27,312 nt of DNA from DATDRS01 sp035291605 (GCA_035291605.1 DATDRS010000392.1:1-27312), one strand, 5' to 3'. Shown: positions 1 through 7,612, numbered from the stretch's first letter. Made by a program: numbers and translations. Notes: generated from the letters alone by a model not told the origin.

Positions 1-1078
1 CACAGGTTGGTGTGCTTACCGAGCAATCGGCCTCGATGAAAATGTCAATTAAACCTTCATGCAGAGCGTCGAGGTAGACCTTTTGACTGCCGGGGATGAC
101 CACCGTGCGCACGCGCGGATGAGTCTTCCGCCCGCGCAGGATTTCGGCGGCGGCACGCAGGTCTTCGAGGTTGCCGTTGGTGCACATGCCGATGACGACC
201 TGATCAATCTCCAGCCCGGCCAGCTCCGACACGGGCTTGACGTTTTCCGGCAGGAACGGCACGGCGACAAACGGCTCGAACTGCGTCACGTCAAACTCGT
301 ACACGGCGGCATAGTCTGCCTCCGGGTCGCTGCGGTGATAGACGCCCTCGCGCGCGCCGGCCCGGCGGCAGAACTCGCGCGTCTGCTCGTCGGCGGCGAA
401 GAGGCCCGCCTTCGCCCCGGCCTCAATCGCCATGTTTGCCATCGAAAAGCGGTCAGACAGGTCGAGGTAAGCGAGCGCGTCGCCCGTGAACTCCATCGCC
501 TGATAGCGCGCGCCGTCTACGCCGATCTCGCGAATCGTCCATAAGATCAAGTCCTTGCCCCGCACCCATTTCGGCGGCCGGCCGTGATAGACGAATTTCA
601 TACTCTCTGGCACCTTGAGCCAGATTTCGCCGAGGGCCATGGCCGCCGCCGCGTCCGTGGAGCCGATGCCCGTGCCGAACGCGCCGAGGAAACCGTGTGT
701 GCAGGTGTGCGAGTCGGCACCGGCGATGATGTCGCCCGGCGAGACCATGCCTTTCTCCGGAAGCAGGACGTGCTGGATTCCGGCGCGACCGACCTCGAAA
801 AAGGTGATGCCGTGCTCGCGGGCGAACGCGCGGCAACGTTTGACGATCTCGGCGCTCTTGATGTCCTTGGCGGGCGTGAAGTGATCCATCACGAACACCA
901 CCTTCTTCGGGTCCCAGACGCGCGCGCCCTTGATCTTCTCAAATTCTTCGATGGCGACGACTCCTGACAGTTCCGAGGCCATCACGATGTCCACGCGGGC
1001 ATTGATGAACTGGCCCGGGTGAACCTCCTGCTCGCCGCAGTGGTCGGCCAGGATTTTTTCGGCTAACGTCATTCCCAT
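1..1078 (-). CDS. LeuC-type 3-isopropylmalate/homoaconitate hydratase large subunit, partial (3' end outside window)
   Basis: This is the large subunit of an aconitase-superfamily hydro-lyase that isomerises 2-substituted malates (isopropylmalate, citramalate or homocitrate type) with a 4Fe-4S cluster, in the cytoplasm. I translated it by hand: the first 359 codons are visible and the frame is open to the left edge. The archaeal/bacterial short-LeuC layout is clear: MDHFTPAKD near residue 64, the cluster-loop motif GADSHTCTHG at 120-129, and MCTNG followed by STPTC at the window edge, where the TCGPC cysteines should continue. The start at 1078 has GGAGG seven bases upstream; a second ATG at 1072 is possible. 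The small subunit (LeuD) is not in view. It is the last gene of the run, after a stretch of gene debris, so its link to the aromatic cluster is uncertain. The metallolyase at 16414-17727 could supply its substrate. Family is sure, substrate is not. Confidence 0.9.
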   Translation of the reverse strand, partial: MGMTLAEKILADHCGEQEVHPGQFINARVDIVMASELSGVVAIEEFEKIKGARVWDPKKVVFVMDHFTPAKDIKSAEIVKRCRAFAREHGITFFEVGRAGIQHVLLPEKGMVSPGDIIAGADSHTCTHGFLGAFGTGIGSTDAAAAMALGEIWLKVPESMKFVYHGRPPKWVRGKDLILWTIREIGVDGARYQAMEFTGDALAYLDLSDRFSMANMAIEAGAKAGLFAADEQTREFCRRAGAREGVYHRSDPEADYAAVYEFDVTQFEPFVAVPFLPENVKPVSELAGLEIDQVVIGMCTNGNLEDLRAAAEILRGRKTHPRVRTVVIPGSQKVYLDALHEGLIDIFIEADCSVSTPTC

Positions 1079-1181
1079 AGGTCAACCTCCAACCGCGTGT
1101 GTCTCACATGCGCCTGTAGATGCGGCAGGCCTCTACCAACTGCCCCTTGCCGTAGATGGACTTCCTCGACACGATTTTGCT

Positions 1182-1481
1182 TCATGCCTTCTTCCTCGCC
1201 AGCTCTGACTTGACTTGCTCAACGATATCTTTCCTATGATCATAGATGCGAGATGTTGTGGCCCTTGTGATAAACGGCTGTCGGACAGCCTGATTTTTCT
1301 CAACGCTGTGTTCCCACTTTACAAAAGCGATCCAATCACATGTATCGTCATCTTCACTGTCGTTATACTTCCCAACAAGATCTACATCTGAAAGGAATCG
1401 ACCATCGTCGAGTTTAGCTTCTCGAAATGGGATCGCCGCTTGCGTTACAGTTCCGATCCCAACGTAACCCCATCCAGACAT
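1182..1481 (-). CDS. Hypothetical protein, 99 aa; probably the C-terminal remnant of a longer protein
   Basis: I do not recognise this gene by name. The ATG at 1481 opens a 99-codon frame beginning MSGWGYVGIG. The same frame is open upstream as far as a TGA at 1584-1586 and encodes more protein-like sequence (KVDDIIYAYMSGWGYVGIG), so the ATG is probably internal to a larger domain. From memory, the phrase 'I/VFAY..G.GYVGIG.V' followed by a K-W segment resembles a C-terminal domain found in some nuclease-like or defence-associated hypothetical proteins; this is a weak recall. An ATG at 1615 lies in another frame, so a frameshift may separate start and body. The stretch about 1190-1640 is clearly richer in A/T than its neighbours, which suggests foreign origin. 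Likely a decayed insertion, not part of the aromatic pathway. Confidence 0.4.
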   Translation of the reverse strand: MSGWGYVGIGTVTQAAIPFREAKLDDGRFLSDVDLVGKYNDSEDDDTCDWIAFVKWEHSVEKNQAVRQPFITRATTSRIYDHRKDIVEQVKSELARKKA

Positions 1482-1685
1482 ATACGCATAGATAATGTCA
1501 TCAACCTTATGTGCCAGAGATTTGGCTTGCGGAATTCCAGAGCAACTCTCAGCTTTAGAAATTCTGACGAAAAAAGCAACGCCTCAGCTGCTCGGGTGAA
1601 TTTCTTGTGTTCCATATCTTCTCGTTTTGTTGGACATAGCCCCGGACTAGCTTACAGGAGATCGCGGGGGCGCACACGACTCGGA

Positions 1686-1733
1686 CTGTACTTGGCTGAT
1701 CCAAGTACAGAAGGCGTCACGCTGCAAGCGTGA
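1686..1733. repeat. Two tandem hairpin-forming inverted repeats in intergenic DNA
   Basis: Two perfect inverted repeats lie side by side. The first has 10-base arms (CTGTACTTGG at 1686-1695, its complement at 1701-1710) around a 5-base loop. The second has 7-base arms (TCACGCT at 1717-1723, complement at 1727-1733) around GCA. No T-run follows, so neither is an obvious rho-independent terminator. The spacer around them (1616-1772) holds no gene I can support. They resemble the other spacer palindromes of this window and are probably dispersed repeats. Confidence 0.6.
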
Positions 1734-1772
1734 TCTACATCGTTCTCGTTAAGCCCGGCAGGGCCAGAATCT

Positions 1773-1928
1773 TCATCTTGCGACAAAGGCCCGCAATTGT
1801 CGGTTGAACTCTACCGTGTCAGTCAGGAACGGCGCGTGCCCCGCGCTGAGAAATTCGTGAATCTCCGAATCCGCAATCTGCGCGTGCAGGTAGCGGCTGG
1901 CTCCAGGCAGACCTGATCCCGATCGCCG
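1773..1928 (-). pseudogene. C-terminal remnant of an alpha/beta-hydrolase
   Basis: Directly after the TAA of the crotonase gene the same frame continues for 51 codons to a TGA at 1773-1775. The encoded peptide contains GASRYLHAQI, then SAGHAPFL and ends in LRAFVAR. This matches the end of alpha/beta-hydrolases of the BioH / enol-lactonase type: the helix after the acid residue, the GHAPF segment carrying the catalytic histidine, and the last helix. The rest of the protein (nucleophile elbow, oxyanion hole, acid) is missing and there is no start codon or ribosome-binding site. I infer a deletion that removed the 5' part of a hydrolase gene formerly downstream of the crotonase. The short length is the main doubt. 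Confidence 0.6.
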
Positions 1929-2696
1929 TTATCCCCACACCGGATCACGCCCCTCGCGGTATGCCCGTGCCGCTTCCTCGTGGTCAGGATGGTCGGTGGC
2001 GATGATTTGCGCGGAGAAGTATTTCTCGATCATCGTCGCGTGATCGTAGTCGAAGGCGTGCGTGGTGAGAATCTTCGCCTGCCGCCCGCCCATCGAGGCC
2101 GCCTTGAGATAGTGCGCGGTGAGTTCGTCCACCTTCGTCGCAAACTCGTCTCTCTCGAACACGTAATCCACCAGCCCAATCGCCTGCGCTTCGGACGCGC
2201 CGATGTTGTCGCCGGAGAGGATGAGTCGCTTCGCACGCCCCAATCCCACATAGCGCGGCAGACGGAACACGGACATGCCGGGGATCAGACATTCTTTGAT
2301 CGCCGGCAAGCCCAACTGCGCGTCCGCCCGTGCAACACGGATGTCGCACGCGAGGGCGAGCTGCAGGCCGCCGCCCAGGCACCAGCCGTTGACAGCGGCG
2401 ATGATGATCTTGTCGCACGTCTCCAAGATCCGCAGCGCGCGCTCCCAGCGATGGTGATAGATTTGCTCAATCTGCCCCGCCGACAACTGCTTCAAATCAA
2501 TCCCGGTGCTGAACGACCGGTCCCCGGTTCCAGTGATGACGACGACGCGCAGGTCCGGGTCGGCGGCAATGGCCTCGGCGACGGTGTTCCAGTCGAGCGT
2601 AGCCTGATTGTTGACGGCGTTGAGCAGGTCGGGGCGATTGAACCACACGCGCCCCAACTTACCCGACTTTTCAAAGATCACGGTTTCCAGTTTCAT
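1929..2696 (-). CDS. Enoyl-CoA hydratase/isomerase (crotonase) family protein lacking the canonical glutamates
   Basis: A 255-residue crotonase-fold protein acting on an acyl-CoA thioester in the cytoplasm. Crotonase marks are visible: FSTGIDLKQL near 62-71 (CoA/oxyanion loop), NGWCLGGGLQLALACD at 103-118 (second oxyanion loop) and LGLPAIKECLIPG at 128-140. The two glutamates that do catalysis in enoyl-CoA hydratase are replaced: GGG-x-E reads Gln112 and the P-E of the second motif reads Ala132. A simple hydratase is therefore unlikely; an isomerase, hydrolase or C-C lyase is possible. It is too short for the ring-opening hydrolase Oah/BzdY (about 375 residues). The start at 2696 overlaps the preceding small ORF by ATGA and has GAGG seven bases upstream. 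The longer frame to 2819 has no family resemblance in its extension. Confidence 0.85.
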   Translation of the reverse strand: MKLETVIFEKSGKLGRVWFNRPDLLNAVNNQATLDWNTVAEAIAADPDLRVVVITGTGDRSFSTGIDLKQLSAGQIEQIYHHRWERALRILETCDKIIIAAVNGWCLGGGLQLALACDIRVARADAQLGLPAIKECLIPGMSVFRLPRYVGLGRAKRLILSGDNIGASEAQAIGLVDYVFERDEFATKVDELTAHYLKAASMGGRQAKILTTHAFDYDHATMIEKYFSAQIIATDHPDHEEAARAYREGRDPVWG

Positions 2697-2812
2697 GACA
2701 TGACCTCGACCGTTGAAGATGGGCGCAGTAACGCCGAGGCACCCGCCCCGACGAGCGCGACGACCGCGGCGAGCACGAAAGCGAGAGAGATAGAACCGCG
2801 GAACTCTTTCAT
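2693..2812 (-). CDS. 39-codon ORF, one membrane helix; remnant of an MFS transporter C-terminus
   Basis: A 39-residue ORF overlaps the stop of the AOR gene by ATGA (ATG at 2812) and the start of the crotonase by ATGA (TGA at 2695-2693), so it is wedged into the operon with translational coupling on both sides. It encodes one hydrophobic helix (LAFVLAAVVALVGAGASALL). The helix and the following R-P-S-S-T match the last helix of the MFS transporter at 4937-6205: about 16 of 24 aligned residues are identical, including VLA-VVA, GAG and LLRP-ST. The simplest reading is a second MFS gene whose body was deleted, leaving its first few codons or a neighbour's joined to its last helix. A functional single-helix protein cannot be excluded. 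Confidence 0.55.
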   Translation of the reverse strand: MKEFRGSISLAFVLAAVVALVGAGASALLRPSSTVEVMS

Positions 2813-4644
2813 AGCGCATTCAATTCCGCGAGCCGCTCGGCCCGCAGGCGGCCTTCGCCATCCCAGCCGCGCGCTGCGTAATACTCGTCCAGCATCTCCT
2901 GGAATTTCTCGCGATCAATGCGGTGCCCCTTCGTCGCGCGCGCCGGCATGGGGTCGTCGAAGTATCGCTTGGGCAGCGTGTCGTCCGCGCGAGTCCGGCC
3001 AAGCTCCCGGTTGACCTGCCGTTCGAGGTCAATCACCCGCCGACCAACCTCGCGCAATTCGGCCTTAGAGAACGCCTGCCCGATGGCCGATTGGACCAAT
3101 TCGGAAAAGTGGCCGTAGCCCAGCAGGTGCGGCGAGTTGAAGCCGTGCGTCACAAACCGGCAAATGCCCAGGCAGTCCGATACGGCGTAAATGTCGTCGT
3201 GCCAGGCCACCATCCCGGCTTTGCCTTCGTAGGTGGTCGGGTCGGCGCTCGTCTCTACGCCGAAGATCTTCATCCGCACCTCGTCCGGCAGTTTGAGGAT
3301 GTCGAGCGTCGGGCGGTTGCGAAGGTGATCTGCGCCGCGCGAGGCCACCGCGATGCCGAGGGCGAATGACTTGATGTAGCGTACGTCATGCGGGTCGGAC
3401 TGCGGCAAGTCCTTCACGGCGATAAGATAGTCGGCGGCCTCCGGCGGGAACGAGCGCTTGGCCTGCGTGCTCTCGGCCAGCACGTCGCCGAACCCGCGCC
3501 GGTGGGCCATGTCGTTGATCAGGTCGTGGACCCGCTCGTAATCCCCCCACTCCAACGGGCCGCCGGTCAGGTCGTCGCGGATCAGTCCGCGCTGGTACAG
3601 CTCCATCGCCCAGGCAATGATCGTCCCCGTCGAGGAGGCGTCCATCCCCAGTTCATTGACGAGGTTGTTGAGGGTGATGACCTGATCGGCGGGGGCAAGG
3701 CCAATATTCGCGCCGAGCAAGCCGATGGTCGAGAATTCCGGCCCCTCGCCGCCGAGCGTGTTGCGGTGACGGCAGTGGACGACGCACGAAGTGCAGGCCA
3801 GCCTCTTGTCCGAGTATTTTTCGATCTCGGCGGCGACGAGCGTCTCCTCGAAGAAGTTGTCCTGGCTGTTGCGCGTGCGGATCGCGCCGAGGCGGTTGCT
3901 CACCTCGTACAGGAAGGGGGTGCCAAGCTCCCCCAGGACTTGCACGACCTTCGAGCCTTGCAAATACTTCGTCTGCGCTTTGCGCGCTGCGCTCAAGGCT
4001 GCCTTGTCGGCGACGGCGATGGGCTCGCCGCCGCGCGCGACGACGGCTTTGAGATGCTTGCTGCCCATCACCGCCCCCATCCCCCCACGCCCGGCCGTGT
4101 TCTTGATCCCCGTCATCACCGATGCCATCCGCACCCGGTTCTCGCCTGCCGGGCCGATGACGGCGCTCACCGTCCCGCTGCCGTGCCTGGCTCGCAACAT
4201 CTCTTGCGCCCTGGGTGACGTCGTCCCCCACAACCCATCCGCGTCGCAAAGCGTGATCTGGCCATCCTCGAGCAGGAGGTAGGAGGGCCGCGCGGCTCTA
4301 CCGACGATGATCAGCCGATCAAAACCGGCCTTGCGCATCGCCGCCGCGAAGAAGCCGCCGCAGTTCGCATCGCCGAGGCCGAGGCTCTCCGGCGATTTGG
4401 CCGTGACGTTGAAACGCGCGGCGTTGGGCGCGATCGTCCCGATGAGCAAGCCGGCGCCAAGAATGAGCGGGTTCGCGGGGCCAAGCGGGTCAACCGCCCT
4501 CGGGTCGCCTGCCGCCCGCAAGTGCTTGCGGAGGTAATACATATTCATCCCGCGACCGCCGAGGAGCGCGCAAGTGAGTTTTTCCGGCGTTGAGGCGATT
4601 TCGATATGGCCGGAGGAGAGGTCAATTAACGCGGTGTTGGGCAT
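2809..4644 (-). CDS. Aldehyde:ferredoxin oxidoreductase (tungsten-pterin enzyme)
   Basis: Oxidises aldehydes to carboxylic acids with ferredoxin, or the reverse, using a tungsten bis-pterin cofactor and one 4Fe-4S cluster; soluble. At 611 residues it has the normal family length. The N-terminal pterin-binding part shows GGRGMN (29-34) and NVTAKSPESLGLGDANCGG (79-97), with the conserved GRGGMGAVMGSK at 186-196. Cluster ligands are C284-x2-C287-x3-C291 and, far downstream, the cysteine of SDCLGIC. In this setting an aryl aldehyde such as phenylacetaldehyde or benzaldehyde is a likely substrate; the sequence alone does not show which. It follows a MoaD-like gene that could supply dithiolene sulfur, and its stop overlaps the next small ORF by ATGA. 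The start at 4644 has only a weak upstream purine tract. Confidence 0.95.
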   Translation of the reverse strand: MPNTALIDLSSGHIEIASTPEKLTCALLGGRGMNMYYLRKHLRAAGDPRAVDPLGPANPLILGAGLLIGTIAPNAARFNVTAKSPESLGLGDANCGGFFAAAMRKAGFDRLIIVGRAARPSYLLLEDGQITLCDADGLWGTTSPRAQEMLRARHGSGTVSAVIGPAGENRVRMASVMTGIKNTAGRGGMGAVMGSKHLKAVVARGGEPIAVADKAALSAARKAQTKYLQGSKVVQVLGELGTPFLYEVSNRLGAIRTRNSQDNFFEETLVAAEIEKYSDKRLACTSCVVHCRHRNTLGGEGPEFSTIGLLGANIGLAPADQVITLNNLVNELGMDASSTGTIIAWAMELYQRGLIRDDLTGGPLEWGDYERVHDLINDMAHRRGFGDVLAESTQAKRSFPPEAADYLIAVKDLPQSDPHDVRYIKSFALGIAVASRGADHLRNRPTLDILKLPDEVRMKIFGVETSADPTTYEGKAGMVAWHDDIYAVSDCLGICRFVTHGFNSPHLLGYGHFSELVQSAIGQAFSKAELREVGRRVIDLERQVNRELGRTRADDTLPKRYFDDPMPARATKGHRIDREKFQEMLDEYYAARGWDGEGRLRAERLAELNAL

Positions 4645-4682
4645 TCGGCTTCGCTCTCACCATTCAGCGTTGGCGCAGCGAC

Positions 4683-4940
4683 CTAACCACCGCTGACCGG
4701 CCAGACGACGTGAATCGTTGCGCCGTCGGCCAGCAGGCTTTCCGGCTGGCCCTCCTCGTCATTGAGGAACCAGACCGGCTTCGCCTCGCCATTCTCTAAC
4801 TCTGGGGCCAGCGCCGGCTGAAATTGCATCAGGGCAGCGCAAGCGTCGGCGAGAGTGGCGCCTTCGGCCAGGGTTAACTCGACCGCGCGCCGGCCCACCT
4901 GCCGCCAGAATGGTTCGCCCAGATGAACGGTGACTTTCAT
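4683..4940 (-). CDS. MoaD/ThiS-family ubiquitin-like sulfur carrier
   Basis: An 85-residue beta-grasp protein that should carry sulfur as a C-terminal thiocarboxylate for pterin cofactor synthesis. What shows this is the small size, the opening MKVTVHLGEPF strand, the acidic middle and above all the C-terminal end VVWPVSGG with the terminal Gly-Gly that is adenylated in this family. Its ATG (4940) overlaps the stop of the MFS gene by ATGA, and the AOR gene starts 38 bases after its stop. MoaD-like genes next to AOR genes are common, so a dedicated role in making the tungstopterin is likely. No MoeB/ThiF activating enzyme is in the window. The 158-codon frame reaching 5159 is rejected because its extension overlaps the MFS gene and is not protein-like. 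Confidence 0.85.
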   Translation of the reverse strand: MKVTVHLGEPFWRQVGRRAVELTLAEGATLADACAALMQFQPALAPELENGEAKPVWFLNDEEGQPESLLADGATIHVVWPVSGG

Positions 4941-6205
4941 GCTTCCCTGCGGGCAGTCGAGGCGGGGCGCAGCAGCGAGGCGCCGCCCGCGCCCAGCACG
5001 GCTACGACGCCCGCTAAAACATAAGCCTGGGCAAACGTCCCAGTCGCATCCGCGAGCGCGCCGGCCAGGCTCGGCCCCAGCGCCTGCCCGAGGCCGAAGA
5101 AGAGCGTGATGAATCCCAGCGCCGCCGGCGCAAGCGCAGGGCCAAGCACGTCGCCGCACGTGGCGGCCATGATGGCCGGGAGGCTCCAGGCCGCCAGACC
5201 GAACACAATCGCCGAAACCACAAAACCAGGCGAGGCCCGCGACAACCCGAAGAAGATGCAGGCCACGGCCAGAATCAGATAGGCGACGATCATGGCGCGC
5301 TTCCGCCCAACGCGATCCGAGATCATGCCCCAGATCACGCCGCTCAGCAGGCTGAACCAGCCCATGGTCATGAATAGTGATCCAGCCGCCTCTTTGCTGT
5401 AGCCGCCTTCGGCGATCAGGCTTTTAGTGAAGAACGTCAGGTAAATAATGTAGGTGAATCCAAAGGTCAAGTACACTAGCCCCAAATGCCACACCGCTGC
5501 CGAACGGTACACTCGTCCCCACTCAAGCGCAGGCTTTTGGTTCGAGGCGGGCGCGGCGTCTCCATTCACGGGGTTGTCACCCAACGACGGCAACCCCACC
5601 TCCGCCGGACGATTGCGGAGAAACACAAAGCTAATCAGGGCGAGGGTCAGCGTGATCCCGCCAAAGAGATACCAACTCACCCGCCAGCCGGCCTCCCCAT
5701 AAGCCGAGAGGAGGCGCGGCACGAGCGGGCCAGCCAGGATCAGTCCAACAGACGACCCGCCCACGGCGATGCCCGAAGCCAACCCGCGGCGGCGCGCGGC
5801 GAACCATGCCGCCATCAGCCCCATCACCGGCACGTTACTGGCCCCACTGCCAATGCCTGTCAAGGCGCGCCAGATGGCCGCGGTCAAGAACCCATCGGAG
5901 AGGCCGGTGAGCAACATGCCGATCCCGGCCAGGAGCAGGCCGACGGTGATCACGACTCGCGGGCCGTAACGCGCCGCCAACGCCCCACCCGTGGCCGAGA
6001 ACAACACGTAACCGACGAGGTTTGCCGTCGCCAGCGCCCCGGCCTGGGTGTTGCTCATCCCAAGGTCGGCCTGCATGGAGGGCAGGATGACGCTGTAACC
6101 GAAGCGGGCGAGGCCCAGCGCCCCAAACACGACGAACACACCCATGATCAGGATGATCCAGGCATAATGCAGGCGGCGGGTAAGTGAAATGGTTGTCGTT
6201 GTCAT
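4937..6205 (-). CDS. MFS transporter, 12 membrane segments
   Basis: A 422-residue major facilitator superfamily permease in the cytoplasmic membrane. Hydrophobic segments run through the whole protein, with a hydrophilic central loop (about residues 210-230, rich in N, P, A) separating two halves. The loop between helices 2 and 3 carries the MFS-type GGALAARYGPR, and the second half has GMISDRVGRKR at the matching place. The substrate cannot be read from sequence; in this operon an aromatic or aliphatic carboxylate is plausible. I chose the ATG at 6205 (MTTTTISLTRR) because frames beginning at 6235 start on GTG inside a palindrome; no clear ribosome-binding site precedes either. The C-terminal helix has a partial copy at 2693-2812. 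The stop overlaps the MoaD-like gene. Confidence 0.9.
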   Translation of the reverse strand: MTTTTISLTRRLHYAWIILIMGVFVVFGALGLARFGYSVILPSMQADLGMSNTQAGALATANLVGYVLFSATGGALAARYGPRVVITVGLLLAGIGMLLTGLSDGFLTAAIWRALTGIGSGASNVPVMGLMAAWFAARRRGLASGIAVGGSSVGLILAGPLVPRLLSAYGEAGWRVSWYLFGGITLTLALISFVFLRNRPAEVGLPSLGDNPVNGDAAPASNQKPALEWGRVYRSAAVWHLGLVYLTFGFTYIIYLTFFTKSLIAEGGYSKEAAGSLFMTMGWFSLLSGVIWGMISDRVGRKRAMIVAYLILAVACIFFGLSRASPGFVVSAIVFGLAAWSLPAIMAATCGDVLGPALAPAALGFITLFFGLGQALGPSLAGALADATGTFAQAYVLAGVVAVLGAGGASLLRPASTARREA

Positions 6206-6212
6206 ATCAGGA

Positions 6213-6254
6213 GTGATGCGTGATACGTGTATCACGCATCACGGCTCACGCACG
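6213..6254. repeat. Heptad-periodic spacer with a 28-base near-perfect palindrome
   Basis: Between the paaK-like gene and the MFS gene lies an inverted repeat with 14-base arms (GTGATGCGTGATAC at 6213-6226 and its exact complement at 6229-6242) and a 2-base centre. The sequence also reads as 7-base units, for example gtgatgc then gtgatac, followed from 6234 by acgcatc and acggctc. It sits 8 bases upstream of the chosen MFS start, where a ribosome-binding site would be expected, and none is visible. It could be an operator, an mRNA hairpin or a dispersed repeat; no T-run follows. Confidence 0.7.
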
Positions 6255-6260
6255 ATGCTC

Positions 6261-7571
6261 TCACAGCTCACGCTTGTCCACCACGCGCTTCGCTTTGCCT
6301 TCCGAGCGCTGGATGGATTTGGGCCCCATCAGCTTGACCACGGCGGAGATGCCCAGCGTTTGCATGAGCTCGGATGATACGCGGCTCTGCAACTCGTCCA
6401 GCCGGCGGGTGTCAATCGGCTGGAACAGGCGCGGCGAGGCCTCCACCCACACTTCGAGGGTGTCGAGCTGATCCTTCGGGCGGTCAATCACGATCTGGTA
6501 ATGCGGCTCGATGTCCTCGATGGACAGCAGGGTCTTCTCGATGAGCTGCGGGAAGAGGTTGACGCCGCGCACGATGAGCATGTCGTCGGTGCGGCCCAGC
6601 ACTTTCTCCATGCGCACCGTCGTCCGCCCACAGGCGCACTTCTCGGCATGCAGGCGTGTGCGGTCGCGCGTGCGATAGCGGATCACCGGCATCGCCTCTT
6701 TCGTCAGCGTGGTGAAGACCAACTCGCCCTCTTCGTCGCAGGGCAGCTGCTCGCCCGTGTCTGGGTCAATGATCTCGGCCAGGAAGTGGTCTTCTTGAAT
6801 GTGCATGCCGGTGTGATGCTCGCACTCGACCGACACGCCGGGGCCGATGAGTTCCGTGAGGCCGTAGATGTCATAGGCCTTCACGCCGAGTTTCTCTTCG
6901 ATCTCGTGCCGCATCTTCTCGCTCCACGGCTCGGCGCCAAAGATGCCCACCCGAACCTTCATCCGCTTCTTGAAATCTACGCCCATCTCGGCGGCTTCCT
7001 CGCCGATGACCAGCGCGTAGGAGGGCGTGCAAGTCAGCGCCGTCGCGCCGAAGTCTTCCATGAGCATCACCTGCCGCCGGGTCAACCCGCCCGACATGGG
7101 AATCACGGTCGCCCCCACCTTCTCCGCCCCAAGGTGGAAGCCGAGGCCGCCGGTGAACAGGCCATAACCATAGGCGTTGTGGACGACATCCTGGCTTGTG
7201 ATCCCGCCGCTCGTCACCGTGCGCGCCATCACCTCGGCCCACAATTCAACGTCGGCGCGCGTGTACCCGCCGACGGTGGGTTTGCCCGTGGTGCCGGACG
7301 AGGCGTGAACCCGGACAACCTGCTCCAGCGGGACGGTGAACATGCCGAAGGGATAGTTTTCGCGCAAATCGCCCTTTTCGGTGAACGGCAGGCGCTTCAG
7401 GTCGTCCAACGTTTTGATGCCGTCGGCGGACACTTTGGCGTCGGCGAACTTCTTCCGGTAGTGTGGCACCGTCGCCGTCACGCGAGCGATGGTTTCCCGC
7501 AACCGCTGGGCTTGAAGTTTTTCCAGTTGGTCGCGGGGCATGGATTCGTATTCGGGATTCCAGATCGGCAT
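6261..7571 (-). CDS. paaK: Phenylacetate-CoA ligase (PaaK family)
   Basis: Activates phenylacetate or a related aryl-alkanoic acid to its CoA thioester with ATP, giving AMP and pyrophosphate; cytoplasmic. The 436 residues match the usual PaaK length. The N-terminal part begins with the family's WNPEYESMPRDQL. The adenylate-forming P-loop is SSGTTGKPTVGGYT (about 91-104), followed by YGYGLFTGGLG and the YGLTE motif near 237-241 (A5-type). The C-terminal lid has the GRTDDML and RGVNLFP signature of the family. The start at 7571 has a strong GAGGAGG upstream. It follows an iorA/iorB pair, so it may activate free acid made by the AOR downstream while Ior makes the CoA ester directly from the 2-oxoacid. 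Substrate could also be indoleacetate or hydroxyphenylacetate. Confidence 0.93.
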   Translation of the reverse strand: MPIWNPEYESMPRDQLEKLQAQRLRETIARVTATVPHYRKKFADAKVSADGIKTLDDLKRLPFTEKGDLRENYPFGMFTVPLEQVVRVHASSGTTGKPTVGGYTRADVELWAEVMARTVTSGGITSQDVVHNAYGYGLFTGGLGFHLGAEKVGATVIPMSGGLTRRQVMLMEDFGATALTCTPSYALVIGEEAAEMGVDFKKRMKVRVGIFGAEPWSEKMRHEIEEKLGVKAYDIYGLTELIGPGVSVECEHHTGMHIQEDHFLAEIIDPDTGEQLPCDEEGELVFTTLTKEAMPVIRYRTRDRTRLHAEKCACGRTTVRMEKVLGRTDDMLIVRGVNLFPQLIEKTLLSIEDIEPHYQIVIDRPKDQLDTLEVWVEASPRLFQPIDTRRLDELQSRVSSELMQTLGISAVVKLMGPKSIQRSEGKAKRVVDKREL

Positions 7572-7612
7572 GATGACCTCCTCTGATTTATGAGGGTGGA
7601 TGGCTCATGGCC

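Noticed and set aside
1080..1181. Possible short gene tail on the minus strand (ending near 1107)
   Set aside because: A peptide of about 20 residues looks protein-like but has no start and no family I can recognise; too short to support.
1929..2696. Assignment of the crotonase as ring-opening hydrolase Oah/BzdY
   Set aside because: At 255 residues it is far shorter than Oah (about 375) and has no extra domain.
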